Shown piece by piece: positions 1 to 5,900 of a stretch of 31,307 bases of DNA (positions are counted from its first letter, which is position 1; every line of letters begins with the position of its first letter). Location: the IMG/VR virus record IMGVR_UViG_3300031602_000019, positions 1 through 31,307 of that record; one strand, 5' to 3'. A model generated the notes under the pieces. It saw only the letters and a program-made list of their open reading frames with translations, was not told where the DNA came from and made no database searches. The position numbers and the translations under genes were made by a program. This DNA comes from a virus.

Positions 1-151
1 TCTCAGCAATAAAGCCGTTGTCGCCGTACTGGTTAACTTCTTCTGTGTCGATAATGATAGTGGCATCAAGGTACTTGCCCTTTTTACCGCTAAACAATCT
101 ATCTTTATTGATCTTGCTTACGTTTATGGATGTTGAGATTCTAATTTTCAT
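1..151 (-). CDS. Conserved small phage protein, C-terminus cut by window
   Basis: This open frame reads leftward from an ATG at 151 and runs off the window after about 50 codons. It begins MKIRISTSINVSKINKDRLF, followed by a Lys/Gly-rich turn and a beta-rich stretch containing DATIIIDTEEVNQYG. Similar small proteins often sit beside the single-strand annealing or SSB genes of phages, but no biochemical role is known to me. It is the last visible gene of the leftward recombination module and lies 22 bases beyond the stop of the HTH-like gene. A link with recombination or ssDNA handling rests on position alone. Confidence 0.65.
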   Translation of the reverse strand, partial: MKIRISTSINVSKINKDRLFSGKKGKYLDATIIIDTEEVNQYGDNGFIAE

Positions 152-173
152 AATAATTTCCTATTGGTGGTGG

Positions 174-458
174 TTATATAATTAATGGTAATCCTGTTCT
201 TGATTCGTGTGACATTGAGGCGCAGCCTATCCAGTGTGCTGAGTTAGCCCTAACGGTTTCGGCTGCCGACCACCCATCTTCTTGGATAAACCGACATGCC
301 TTATCCTTGCAAATCTTAAGCAAAGTGAATCGAAATATCTGCTCTGCTCTGGCTGTGCTAACCCTGTGCTTCTTGGCTACTGCTGAATATGTTAGCCCTG
401 ACGCAACCTGACAAAATATTGTGTAGTTGCGCTTATGCTTTGTTTTAATCTGCTTCAT
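174..458 (-). CDS. Small HTH-like hypothetical protein
   Basis: A basic 94-residue protein. Residues about 18-45 contain LTYSAVAKKHRVSTARAEQI, which resembles a helix-turn-helix of the sigma-region-4 or resolvase type (alternating small residues, AKKHRVS turn, then a recognition helix). It could therefore be a DNA-binding regulator of the early region, though a pure family assignment is not possible by eye. The ATG at 458 lies two bases from the stop of the ERF gene (461), so the two are probably translated from one message. The C-terminal half contains two cysteines and no motif I recognise. Confidence 0.55.
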   Translation of the reverse strand: MKQIKTKHKRNYTIFCQVASGLTYSAVAKKHRVSTARAEQIFRFTLLKICKDKACRFIQEDGWSAAETVRANSAHWIGCASMSHESRTGLPLII

Positions 459-460
459 AA

Positions 461-1057
461 TTACTCCGCTGCTGTGAAGGTGGCTTTAAGTTTGTCGTAC
501 TTTGCTTTAAGGATTTCTTGGTTGGGCTTGCTCTTATTAAAGTATTTCCAACCCGCAGCAAAATGCATTTCGAGCTTCTGTAAATTCTCCGCCGTGTCCA
601 TCATCTGATTGAAGTCCTGCATCATCTTTTCATCTGGCTGTCGTGGCGCTTTCTTTTCTGGCTCTTTAGTGAGCTTTGTGTAAGAGTCGGTGTCAGCGTC
701 TTTGGTGTCGTCAATAGCAAACATGCCGTTCAATGCATACTTTCTAGCATACGAACTGGTGCTGCCAGTTATTTGTGAGTCATCCATACCTTTCTTGACC
801 AAGGATTCTCGCGCAAATGCTGAGGTCAGATAGAGACTAGACATCTTCTCATCCATAATTATCACCGTTGCTCTTACATACACCCGATCAAGCACCGCAA
901 CCACTTCATCCGTTAGGACTATCGACCAGTTGTACTCCGCCAGTAAAGGTTTGACTGCGTTCAATATGTCTTCGGCTGATCGGTACTTATACCCGCCGAA
1001 CGTGTTGGTTTGCCCTTTCGGTGCATTAAGTTTTTCTTGTATTTTTTGTAATGACAT
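461..1057 (-). CDS. erf: ERF-family single-strand annealing recombinase
   Basis: A 198-residue member of the ERF family of phage single-strand annealing proteins, which pair complementary ssDNA during recombination and genome circularisation or repair. The hallmark GGYKYRSAEDIL lies at residues 21-32, followed by the beta-rich core. A second conserved block, ITGSTSSYARKYALNGMF, lies at about 96-113, with the acidic IDDTKDADTD directly after it. The C-terminal third is charged and probably flexible, as in other ERF proteins. Length is normal for the family. Its neighbours are a NinB/Orf-like protein and two nuclease-like proteins, which supports a recombination cassette. The start ATG at 1057 lies inside a small upstream overlapping frame. 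Confidence 0.93.
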   Translation of the reverse strand: MSLQKIQEKLNAPKGQTNTFGGYKYRSAEDILNAVKPLLAEYNWSIVLTDEVVAVLDRVYVRATVIIMDEKMSSLYLTSAFARESLVKKGMDDSQITGSTSSYARKYALNGMFAIDDTKDADTDSYTKLTKEPEKKAPRQPDEKMMQDFNQMMDTAENLQKLEMHFAAGWKYFNKSKPNQEILKAKYDKLKATFTAAE

Positions 1058-1160
1058 TTCTGATTTCCTCTAGGATTAAAAGTAATTCGGCATGGGCTTT
1101 GCTATGGCGTTCCCACAATTCGTTCAATTCTTGCTGTGCTTGGGCTTCATCGCTATTCAT
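1026..1160 (-). CDS. Small overlapping ORF, 44 aa
   Basis: A short frame beginning MNSDEAQAQQELNELWERHS, predicted to be mostly charged alpha helix (rich in Glu, Leu, Ala). An AGGA-type ribosome-binding site lies about 7-11 bases before the ATG at 1160. Its last 32 bases overlap the start of the ERF gene in another frame, so it may be a translationally coupled leader gene for ERF. It has no recognisable domain. It fills a spot that would otherwise be an unusual 140-base gap in a compact operon. It could be chance, because it is short. Confidence 0.45.
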   Translation of the reverse strand: MNSDEAQAQQELNELWERHSKAHAELLLILEEIRNVITKNTRKT

Positions 1161-1203
1161 TCCTACATCCTAAACTACTTGATGAAATACGTCAAGCGGT
1201 TTA

Positions 1204-1581
1204 TTACTTACTGGTCAGTTTAATTGCTCCAATTATTGTAGTATCTGGCATCGGTGGTAATTTTATAAGACCTGATTCGGCTGCTTCATAAATACTGTCG
1301 AGACATTTTAAGAACAACATAACTTGAGTGCCGTATGCCTTGGTAAATTTTTCGGGGTGATCTGTGACGTTGTTTGGGTGGTTCATTTGTCTTTCATGTA
1401 ACGTGACATGCAATGGCAGAACAAACCAGTGACCTATGTGTACCTTATTATAGACAGCAGACCTACCCACTACATGATGGAGTTGTAACTGATACCTCTC
1501 ACCAGTAATGGGACAGCCAACGAAGCGAATTGCTTTTTGAAACGCCTTCTGGTCAGCGTTAGGGTTCTTACTTGGCTTCAA
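1204..1581 (-). CDS. HNH/Ref-like nuclease protein
   Basis: A 125-residue protein with the pattern LHHVVGR (residues 34-40), then HIGHWFVLPLH (48-58) and a further His at 62. This arrangement resembles the HNH-like fold of phage Ref (RecA-dependent nuclease of P1) and related small HNH proteins in lambdoid nin-like regions. The two adjacent histidines (35, 36) and H58/H62 would be metal or catalytic ligands. The only start that keeps the conserved N-terminus is a TTG at 1581, which overlaps the end of the NinB-like gene by 14 bases. The next ATG would delete the motif. The role inferred is cleavage of recombination intermediates. No activity can be proved by reading. Confidence 0.65.
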   Translation of the reverse strand: MKPSKNPNADQKAFQKAIRFVGCPITGERYQLQLHHVVGRSAVYNKVHIGHWFVLPLHVTLHERQMNHPNNVTDHPEKFTKAYGTQVMLFLKCLDSIYEAAESGLIKLPPMPDTTIIGAIKLTSK

Positions 1582-2026
1582 TATTCTTACTCACTGAGTC
1601 TTTCAGGACAATCCCTGCATTCAATCCCCAGTACATCTGGTACATATCCATGTATTCAGCGAACTCTGCCACTGATAAGTCGCTTGACCTAACTAAATCG
1701 AATACCTTTAATAGACTTAGGTTCTCTGCGTTACCTTTAATATCATCGGAAATCATCTTAGCTCTGGCGTGATGCCTCTCAACACCCAACATATAAGGCA
1801 GTAGAACATCGCGCTTGCTTATGGCGTGTACATAGTTAATTCCTTTGCCTGTTTCTTTTGATACCCGCCTGTTCCTAATCCACATCAATCCATTCTGCGA
1901 TAGGTTTCTATCAGGGTCATACTCTTCCAGCGTTAGGACTAATGGGCTGGTAACATTGATCTCATGTTCCAGTCTATCCAGTACGTTCTTTAGGTCGGCG
2001 TTGGTTTTGATTATATGTTCGGTCAT
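1568..2026 (-). CDS. ninB: NinB / lambda Orf-like recombination mediator
   Basis: A 152-residue protein sharing the layout of lambda Orf (NinB), a recombination mediator that acts with phage annealing proteins and SSB. Visible similarities are an N-terminal strand SPLVLTLEEYDPDRNLSQN followed by LMWIRNR (compare the family's R.L.QN..LW block) and a C-terminal helix VAEFAEYMDMYQMYWG (compare VGEFAELLELI.A). It starts with an ATG at 2026 that overlaps the stop of the upstream nuclease gene as ATGA. Association with ERF and two small nucleases fits a lambda-like annealing system. The middle section is divergent, so the assignment is good but not certain. Confidence 0.7.
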   Translation of the reverse strand: MTEHIIKTNADLKNVLDRLEHEINVTSPLVLTLEEYDPDRNLSQNGLMWIRNRRVSKETGKGINYVHAISKRDVLLPYMLGVERHHARAKMISDDIKGNAENLSLLKVFDLVRSSDLSVAEFAEYMDMYQMYWGLNAGIVLKDSVSKNIEAK

Positions 2027-2295
2027 TCTATTGCTCCAATTATTCGTAGTGCATCGGTTGGTGTAAAAGCAAAGTCATACTGACCTCGCCAGTTTTTATC
2101 TAATTCTTTTTGTGACGGTTCAATCTTGTATGCAACTTCAGGGTTCTTAACCTCTATCAAATAGTTTCTGCCACGAAAACCAACTATAAGATCAACCCAA
2201 TCAGCAGTCTTAACATTAGCACCTACTGTCTTAAGTGCCTTAATTATCTCAGGCTCGTTGTTATCTCTTGTCTTGGCGAATGATCTTCGTTTCAT
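2023..2295 (-). CDS. VRR-NUC / PD-(D/E)xK-type small nuclease
   Basis: A 90-residue protein starting MKRRSFAKTRDNNEPEIIKA. It shows the compact signature of VRR-NUC or Hjc-like nucleases: an N-terminal helix ending in a conserved Glu (E14), D35 in WVDLIVGFRG, the E48-x-K50 pair in YLIEVK, and a Gln in SQKEL at 62. These match the metal-binding residues of PD-(D/E)xK enzymes, which in this group cut branched or structured DNA. I chose the ATG at 2295 because the conserved region begins there. A TTG at 2346 with an AAAGAG upstream would add 17 residues and cannot be excluded. It is the first gene of the leftward module. Confidence 0.72.
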   Translation of the reverse strand: MKRRSFAKTRDNNEPEIIKALKTVGANVKTADWVDLIVGFRGRNYLIEVKNPEVAYKIEPSQKELDKNWRGQYDFAFTPTDALRIIGAIE

Positions 2296-2648
2296 TGCTG
2301 AAATCCGTATGTGAGTTGTTTGGGTGTTACTCCACCAAAGAGACAATTAAGCTCTTTAGTGAAGCACCTTGCATCAATCCTGTAGAGGGTCGCAGCACGG
2401 GACGTATTCAGTTAACTCTTAATACGCTCAACTGGTTATGGAAAGTTAATCCCCATTACCGCATCCAGTTACAAACAGTTTAACAGCGCGGCAAGGCAAA
2501 AAGCCAATATACTCACAGGAAAAACTGCTCACTCTTATGCTTGTGCTTTGGTAATTACCCTTCTAGCACCTTACTGTGATAACCGAACGTATGGACAAGA
2601 CCGATAAATTATTACAGGCAAATAAGGTTCAATGGTGTGTTATGGGAT

Positions 2649-2677
2649 TTGACTTGAGGGAGCGTGGAACTTATACT
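2649..2677 (+). promoter_or_regulatory. Sigma70-type promoter, rightward (upstream)
   Basis: TTGACT at 2649-2654 and TATACT at 2672-2677 are separated by exactly 17 bases. Each hexamer differs from consensus by one base. Predicted start is near 2684. The transcript would run only about 65 nt before meeting the hairpin and T-run at 2718-2750. Confidence 0.55.
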
Positions 2678-2717
2678 CTCTTCAATAGTCATGTTGCCGT
2701 TAACAATATGAACTTAG

Positions 2718-2750
2718 AAAAAGCAAATGGGTGATACCGTTTGCTTTTTT
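2718..2750. terminator. Near-symmetrical intrinsic terminator
   Basis: The arms GCAAA (2723-2727) and TTTGC (2740-2744), with inner GG/CC pairing, form a stem flanked by a run of A on the left (2718-2722) and six T on the right (2745-2750). It can act on the plus strand and, less strongly (five U), on the minus strand. It sits about 15 bases beyond the predicted start of the leftward promoter at 2767-2794 and about 35 bases beyond the start of the promoter at 2649-2677. Confidence 0.7.
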
Positions 2751-2766
2751 GCTTTCTTGCCCGACC

Positions 2767-2794
2767 ATTATAACCAAACATATTGCTTTGTCAA
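2767..2794 (-). promoter_or_regulatory. Consensus sigma70 promoter, leftward
   Basis: On the minus strand, TTGACA (2789-2794) and TATAAT (2767-2772) are both perfect consensus hexamers, 16 bases apart. Predicted start is near 2760. It would drive the recombination module (first gene at 2295). Its -35 box overlaps the left arm of the palindrome at 2790-2804, and it shares DNA with the rightward promoter. The transcript meets a hairpin terminator almost at once. Confidence 0.75.
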
Positions 2795-2811
2795 ATTGTT
2801 TGACTTATAAT
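2783..2811 (+). promoter_or_regulatory. Sigma70-type promoter, rightward
   Basis: TTGCTT (2783-2788) and a perfect TATAAT (2806-2811) are 17 bases apart. Predicted start is about 2817-2820. It lies back to back with, and overlaps, the leftward promoter at 2767-2794. The spacer contains the 15-base palindrome. It would drive the short hairpin RNA and, by read-through, the replication genes from 3016. Confidence 0.7.
2790..2804. promoter_or_regulatory. Candidate operator: perfect palindrome
   Basis: GTCAAA (2790-2795), spacer TTG, TTTGAC (2799-2804) is a perfect 6-base inverted repeat. It fills most of the spacer of the rightward promoter and covers the -35 box of the leftward one. A dimeric repressor or activator bound here would affect both directions at once, as in lambdoid switch regions. 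No regulator gene is recognised in the window. Confidence 0.55.
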
Positions 2812-2817
2812 AGAGTT

Positions 2818-2904
2818 CTGCTCTTCCTTGGTTGGTGAGTGGTCTGTCTAACCTTCGGGTACAGACCAGAGAGAATCCCGCGATTTAATTTGCGGGTTTT
2901 TTTT
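2818..2904 (+). ncRNA. Predicted short leader/small RNA, about 85 nt
   Basis: The transcript predicted from the promoter at 2783-2811 folds into two parts. The first is a hairpin with outer stem 2840-2847 paired to 2861-2868 (core GGTCTGT/ACAGACC), a 3-nt bulge (2848-2850), inner stem ACC/GGT and a C(UUCG)G tetraloop at 2853-2858, an exceptionally stable RNA motif. The second is the intrinsic terminator at 2877-2904. No start codon with a ribosome-binding site is present, so it is probably non-coding. It may be a free small RNA, an attenuator, or a cis antitermination element in the style of the put RNAs of phage HK022 (general two-hairpin design only; no sequence match claimed). Confidence 0.6.
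2877..2904 (+). terminator. Strong intrinsic terminator
   Basis: CCCGC (2877-2881) pairs with GCGGG (2892-2896), extended by one G-U and one A-U pair, with a six-base loop and eight consecutive T at 2897-2904. It stands between the rightward promoter at 2783-2811 and the first replication gene at 3016, so it must be read through, relieved or bypassed for those genes to be expressed. Confidence 0.85.
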
Positions 2905-2954
2905 GCCTAGAATATAATGTTGTACTAGATAATATCCAATAGTTGTAGATTCTC

Positions 2955-2982
2955 TTGACTTCATGTACTTGATGGCATAAGG
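2955..2982 (+). promoter_or_regulatory. Weak promoter candidate before the replication genes
   Basis: TTGACT at 2955-2960 is a good -35 box, but the best -10 candidates are poor (CATAAG at 15 bases, ATAAGG at 16). It might give basal transcription of the genes from 3016 downstream of the terminator at 2877-2904. A confident call is not possible. Confidence 0.25.
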
Positions 2983-3015
2983 TGGGATTCCAACCAACGA
3001 AATAAGGAACTTAAT

Positions 3016-3225
3016 ATGAGTATGTACTACTGCAATATCTGTGACAGGTTACGAGATTCTGATTTTATAGAAACCGTAGAGTTGAAAGGCGAACTGATAT
3101 GCGACTACCATGAGGAGGCGGATGAAATTATAGAGACTGCTGAAGATGATAGGTATGCTAAAAGCATAGAGCAACAGTTGTTCGATAAGTTTGGCATTGA
3201 TGTGGATGAAGAAGAAGATGTTTGA
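3016..3225 (+). CDS. Small acidic protein with a possible zinc site
   Basis: A 69-residue acidic protein, first gene of the rightward unit. C6 and C9 (CNIC) together with C29 and H32 (CDYH) give a C-x2-C-x19-C-x2-H arrangement that could bind zinc. The rest is Glu/Asp-rich helix, ending EEEDV. An AGGAA ribosome-binding site lies about 8 bases before the ATG at 3016. The gene overlaps the helicase start by 8 bases, which implies translational coupling. Its role is unknown. A small zinc-finger regulator or a partner of the helicase are both possible. Confidence 0.7.
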   Translation: MSMYYCNICDRLRDSDFIETVELKGELICDYHEEADEIIETAEDDRYAKSIEQQLFDKFGIDVDEEEDV

Positions 3226-4735
3226 TCTTTGGAAGCCACAACAAGCAGTCTTAGATGCTGCCCGTCTTGCTATATCTGCGGGGTCTAAGCGACCTTTAAT
3301 ACAAATGGCTACGGGTGGTGGTAAGACTGTTATCTTGTCAGAGATTTCCAGACTGGCAATTGAGAAGCACAATAGGGTGACAGTCATTACACCCCGAAGG
3401 AAACTGGTATTCCAGATAGCTAAAACCTTGGCTGCTCACGGCATGAGTTCTGCTGTACTAATGGCTGATGTTAATTATGTACAGGCATCCGTAACAGTGG
3501 CAAGCATAGACACCATTGTTTCACGCTACAAAGAACACGACCTACCTAACGCCAACCTAGTTATCATTGATGAAGCACATCTGTTTATGTCAGAAGAACG
3601 GTTAGCTATTCTCAACAGGTACGCTGACACTGGTGCTATTGTGTTAGGACTAACAGCTACTCCCGCCCTATCCAATGGGTCTGGTCTTGGAATGTTCTTT
3701 GATAGCCTATCGGTATCATGGACAATTGAACAGTTAATACAGGGTGGCTACCTATGCGCCCCGAAATACTACGCTCCCGACAAGCCCGACCTAGCCCTAG
3801 TGAATGTCACAAAGGGGACAGGGGATTACAATCAAATAAAGTTAGGCAAGGCAATGGATCAGCCAAAGTTAATTGGTGGCATCGTGGACAACTGGTTCAA
3901 GATAGCACCTTGGAAGCCTACTGTAGTGTTCTGCACCAACAAGAAACACAGCCGACATGTATGTGAAGAGTTCCTAAAGCGCGGTGTAGCTGCTGAGCAT
4001 TTGGATTCCGATACGCCAGATGATGTACGCGAGGAAGTGTACGCACGAATCGAGTCAGGTGAAACTGTAGTCCTAACGAACGTATACCTAGCCAGTTATG
4101 GATTAGACATACCCAAACTAGAGGTTGCCATCATTGCCCGACCAACCAAGTCAATCGTACTGTATATGCAGACAGTAGGTAGGGTATTGAGAACCTATGA
4201 AGGTAAGAAGTACGGCATAATCATAGATCACTCTGGTTGCGTTGATGAACATGGGTTCGTAGAGAATATATCTGGATGGTCTTTGGATGTTAAGTCTAAG
4301 ATTTCAGAGTCAGTCAAGCAACTCAAGGGTGAGAACGCCGAACCTAAAGAGATAACGTGCGAGAATTGTCTGGCTGTATTCAGTGGGGTGAGAGTCTGCC
4401 CTAGCTGTGGACATGCAATGATACCAACTACTGAGGCTATCCCCTACCACGAAGCAGACCTAGTGGAGATTGAAACTCCCGCATGGCTAGCCAGTAAGCG
4501 ATGGAATAAGCAAACATCATGGTCTGAGAAGATCGAGTTCTTTGCTCAACTACTCAGTCACCAGAGAGATAAGCATTACAAAACAGGGTGGGCTGCTAAC
4601 CAGTACCGTGAACGATCAGGCGTTTGGCCTAACGATAAACGGTTACAGGGCGCACGACCACAAGAACCAACCAAGATTTTAATAGGGTGGCTTAGGTCAC
4701 AGCAAATTAAGTACGCGAACAGGAGAGACAAATGA
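3218..4735 (+). CDS. SF2 DEAH-box helicase, RadD-like
   Basis: A 505-residue superfamily 2 helicase. From the start chosen here, motif I ATGGGKT is at 31-37, motif II DEAH at 118-121, motif III LTATP at 145-149 and motif VI QTVGRVLR at 318-325. A zinc-ribbon pattern (C381, C384, C394, C397) follows the helicase core, an arrangement like E. coli RadD/YejH. It probably remodels DNA at forks or recombination intermediates, or helps open the phage origin. I chose the ATG at 3218 (MFDLWKPQQA) because family proteins begin near here and a GAAGAAG run precedes it. Earlier starts at 3191 (TTG), 3200 and 3206 are possible. The gene ends in an ATGA overlap with the next. Confidence 0.92.
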   Translation: MFDLWKPQQAVLDAARLAISAGSKRPLIQMATGGGKTVILSEISRLAIEKHNRVTVITPRRKLVFQIAKTLAAHGMSSAVLMADVNYVQASVTVASIDTIVSRYKEHDLPNANLVIIDEAHLFMSEERLAILNRYADTGAIVLGLTATPALSNGSGLGMFFDSLSVSWTIEQLIQGGYLCAPKYYAPDKPDLALVNVTKGTGDYNQIKLGKAMDQPKLIGGIVDNWFKIAPWKPTVVFCTNKKHSRHVCEEFLKRGVAAEHLDSDTPDDVREEVYARIESGETVVLTNVYLASYGLDIPKLEVAIIARPTKSIVLYMQTVGRVLRTYEGKKYGIIIDHSGCVDEHGFVENISGWSLDVKSKISESVKQLKGENAEPKEITCENCLAVFSGVRVCPSCGHAMIPTTEAIPYHEADLVEIETPAWLASKRWNKQTSWSEKIEFFAQLLSHQRDKHYKTGWAANQYRERSGVWPNDKRLQGARPQEPTKILIGWLRSQQIKYANRRDK

Positions 4736-4923
4736 ACACAACCAAAGAACTATACGGTGACTCACAAGAACTGGCAGATGTGCTGAGAGAGTTAGCGCCA
4801 GACCATTTCGATAAAGAAGGTCTTAGGTATTACATGCACGAATCAGCATGTCACATCGAGTCACTGTACAGACATGCGCTTAACTTGGAAGCTAAGATTG
4901 TCAAGTTGGGCGGAAAGAAATGA
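4732..4923 (+). CDS. Small hypothetical protein between helicase and primase
   Basis: A 63-residue charged, helical protein with no known domain. It contains LADVLRELAPDHFDKEGLRY and a His-containing helix (HESACHIESLYRHALN). It overlaps the helicase stop (ATGA at 4732) and the primase start (ATGA at 4920), so all three are translated together. This tight coupling suggests that the protein works with helicase or primase, perhaps as a bridging or loading factor, but that is inference from position only. Confidence 0.72.
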   Translation: MNTTKELYGDSQELADVLRELAPDHFDKEGLRYYMHESACHIESLYRHALNLEAKIVKLGGKK

Positions 4924-5900
4924 TTAACGCCGACCAATCAATCAACAGGTGGTTCTCTATCCTACCCTTCTTTGGGGTGGGGCAAGAGTTCCTTACTGGA
5001 AAGAAGTCATCATGCCCTGTGTGTGGTGGGAAGGACAGATTCAGATTCGACAACAAAGAGGGCAGAGGAACTTTCTACTGCAACCAGTGTGGCGCGGGTG
5101 ATGGATACAGACTATTAATGCTCCTAAATAATTGGGAGTTCAAACAAGCAATCAAAGAGGTAGACGAAGTAATGAATACGAATCCAACCAACACGACTAG
5201 ACCCCCATCAAAGACAAACTACTCTAAGAATAAGGAGAAGCTGAACATCGTTTGGGGTAACTCCACAGCCATGCCAATGCTGACCAAAGAGAACTACACT
5301 GAGTATCCCGTGGCAGAATATTTACATGACACAAGGGGCATAGCGTTAGATACAATTAACCTAGCCAAGGGAATACGACAACACTCATCCATGACTTATT
5401 GGGAAGGGCTGAAAGATTGTGGCGAGTTCTGCACAATGATTAACAGGGCTGTAAACCTAGATAAACCAAGCACCCTACACGTCACCTACTTACAGGGTAG
5501 CAAGAAAGCATTTGTAAGCGCACCTAAGAAGTGTCTGCCTAGAACAGAAGTTCCTTTGGTTGGCAGTACCTTGCAGCTATTCCAGTACAACCCGAAGAAG
5601 GGAGTGTTAGGGATAACGGAAGGTGTGGAGAATGCTATGTCAGTGTTCCAAGTCACAGGGATTCCAACGTGGGCAGGTATCAATGCCGACAACTTACTCG
5701 CAGCAAACCTACCAGAGTCTCTGAAGGTGCTACATATCTTTGCGGATAGGGATAAAAGCTACACAGGACAGGCTACAGCGTACACTCTAGCCCGTAAAAT
5801 GGTACGGCAGGGCATCGAGGTGCATGTACACCTTCCGAAGCCTACAGAGGGCGACTGGAACGATCTACTGAGGGTGGGTAAATTAAAGATTAAGGCATAA
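4920..5900 (+). CDS. Zinc-finger/Toprim primase
   Basis: A 326-residue DNA primase. The zinc ribbon lies at 32-57 (C32, C35, C54, C57, in SCPVCGGKDRFRFD and YCNQCGAGDG), as in P4-alpha and T7 gp4-type primases. A Toprim domain follows, with the catalytic Glu E234 in GITEGVENA and the metal-binding D276-x-D278 in IFADRDKS. There is no C-terminal helicase domain, so it is a stand-alone primase that would need the neighbouring SF2 helicase or a host helicase. It makes RNA primers for phage replication. No phage DNA polymerase is visible, so the host replisome may be used. The 3' end overlaps the convergent HNH gene by 11 bases. Confidence 0.9.
   Translation: MINADQSINRWFSILPFFGVGQEFLTGKKSSCPVCGGKDRFRFDNKEGRGTFYCNQCGAGDGYRLLMLLNNWEFKQAIKEVDEVMNTNPTNTTRPPSKTNYSKNKEKLNIVWGNSTAMPMLTKENYTEYPVAEYLHDTRGIALDTINLAKGIRQHSSMTYWEGLKDCGEFCTMINRAVNLDKPSTLHVTYLQGSKKAFVSAPKKCLPRTEVPLVGSTLQLFQYNPKKGVLGITEGVENAMSVFQVTGIPTWAGINADNLLAANLPESLKVLHIFADRDKSYTGQATAYTLARKMVRQGIEVHVHLPKPTEGDWNDLLRVGKLKIKA

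Larger units (their letters stand above)
2296..3015. other. Intergenic early control region (about 720 bp)
   Basis: This is the only long non-coding stretch in the window. It separates the leftward recombination genes from the rightward replication genes. From right to left it contains a weak promoter candidate near 2955, a hairpin plus terminator at 2840-2904, back-to-back promoters at 2767-2811, a near-symmetrical terminator at 2718-2750, and a rightward promoter at 2649-2677. Between 2300 and 2600 no convincing gene is seen. There are inverted repeats at 2336-2356 (AAAGAG/CTCTTT), 2403-2426 (CGTATT/AATACG) and 2431-2469 (a long imperfect stem beginning ACTGG and ending CCAGT). A leftward message from 2760 would carry a leader of about 465 nt with these structures. 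Confidence 0.8.

Noticed and set aside
2268-2483. A 71-codon plus-strand frame across the nuclease start
   Set aside because: It has no ribosome-binding site or recognisable domain and overlaps a better-supported minus-strand gene.
2591-2734. A 47-codon plus-strand ORF (MDKTDKLLQANKVQW...) ending in the terminator
   Set aside because: It has no ribosome-binding site, and the promoter at 2649-2677 lies inside it. Kept only as a remote possibility.
2821-2905. Possible tRNA gene in the hairpin-rich segment
   Set aside because: There is no cloverleaf, no TTCRA arm and no acceptor stem. The two hairpins fit a stable stem plus intrinsic terminator instead.
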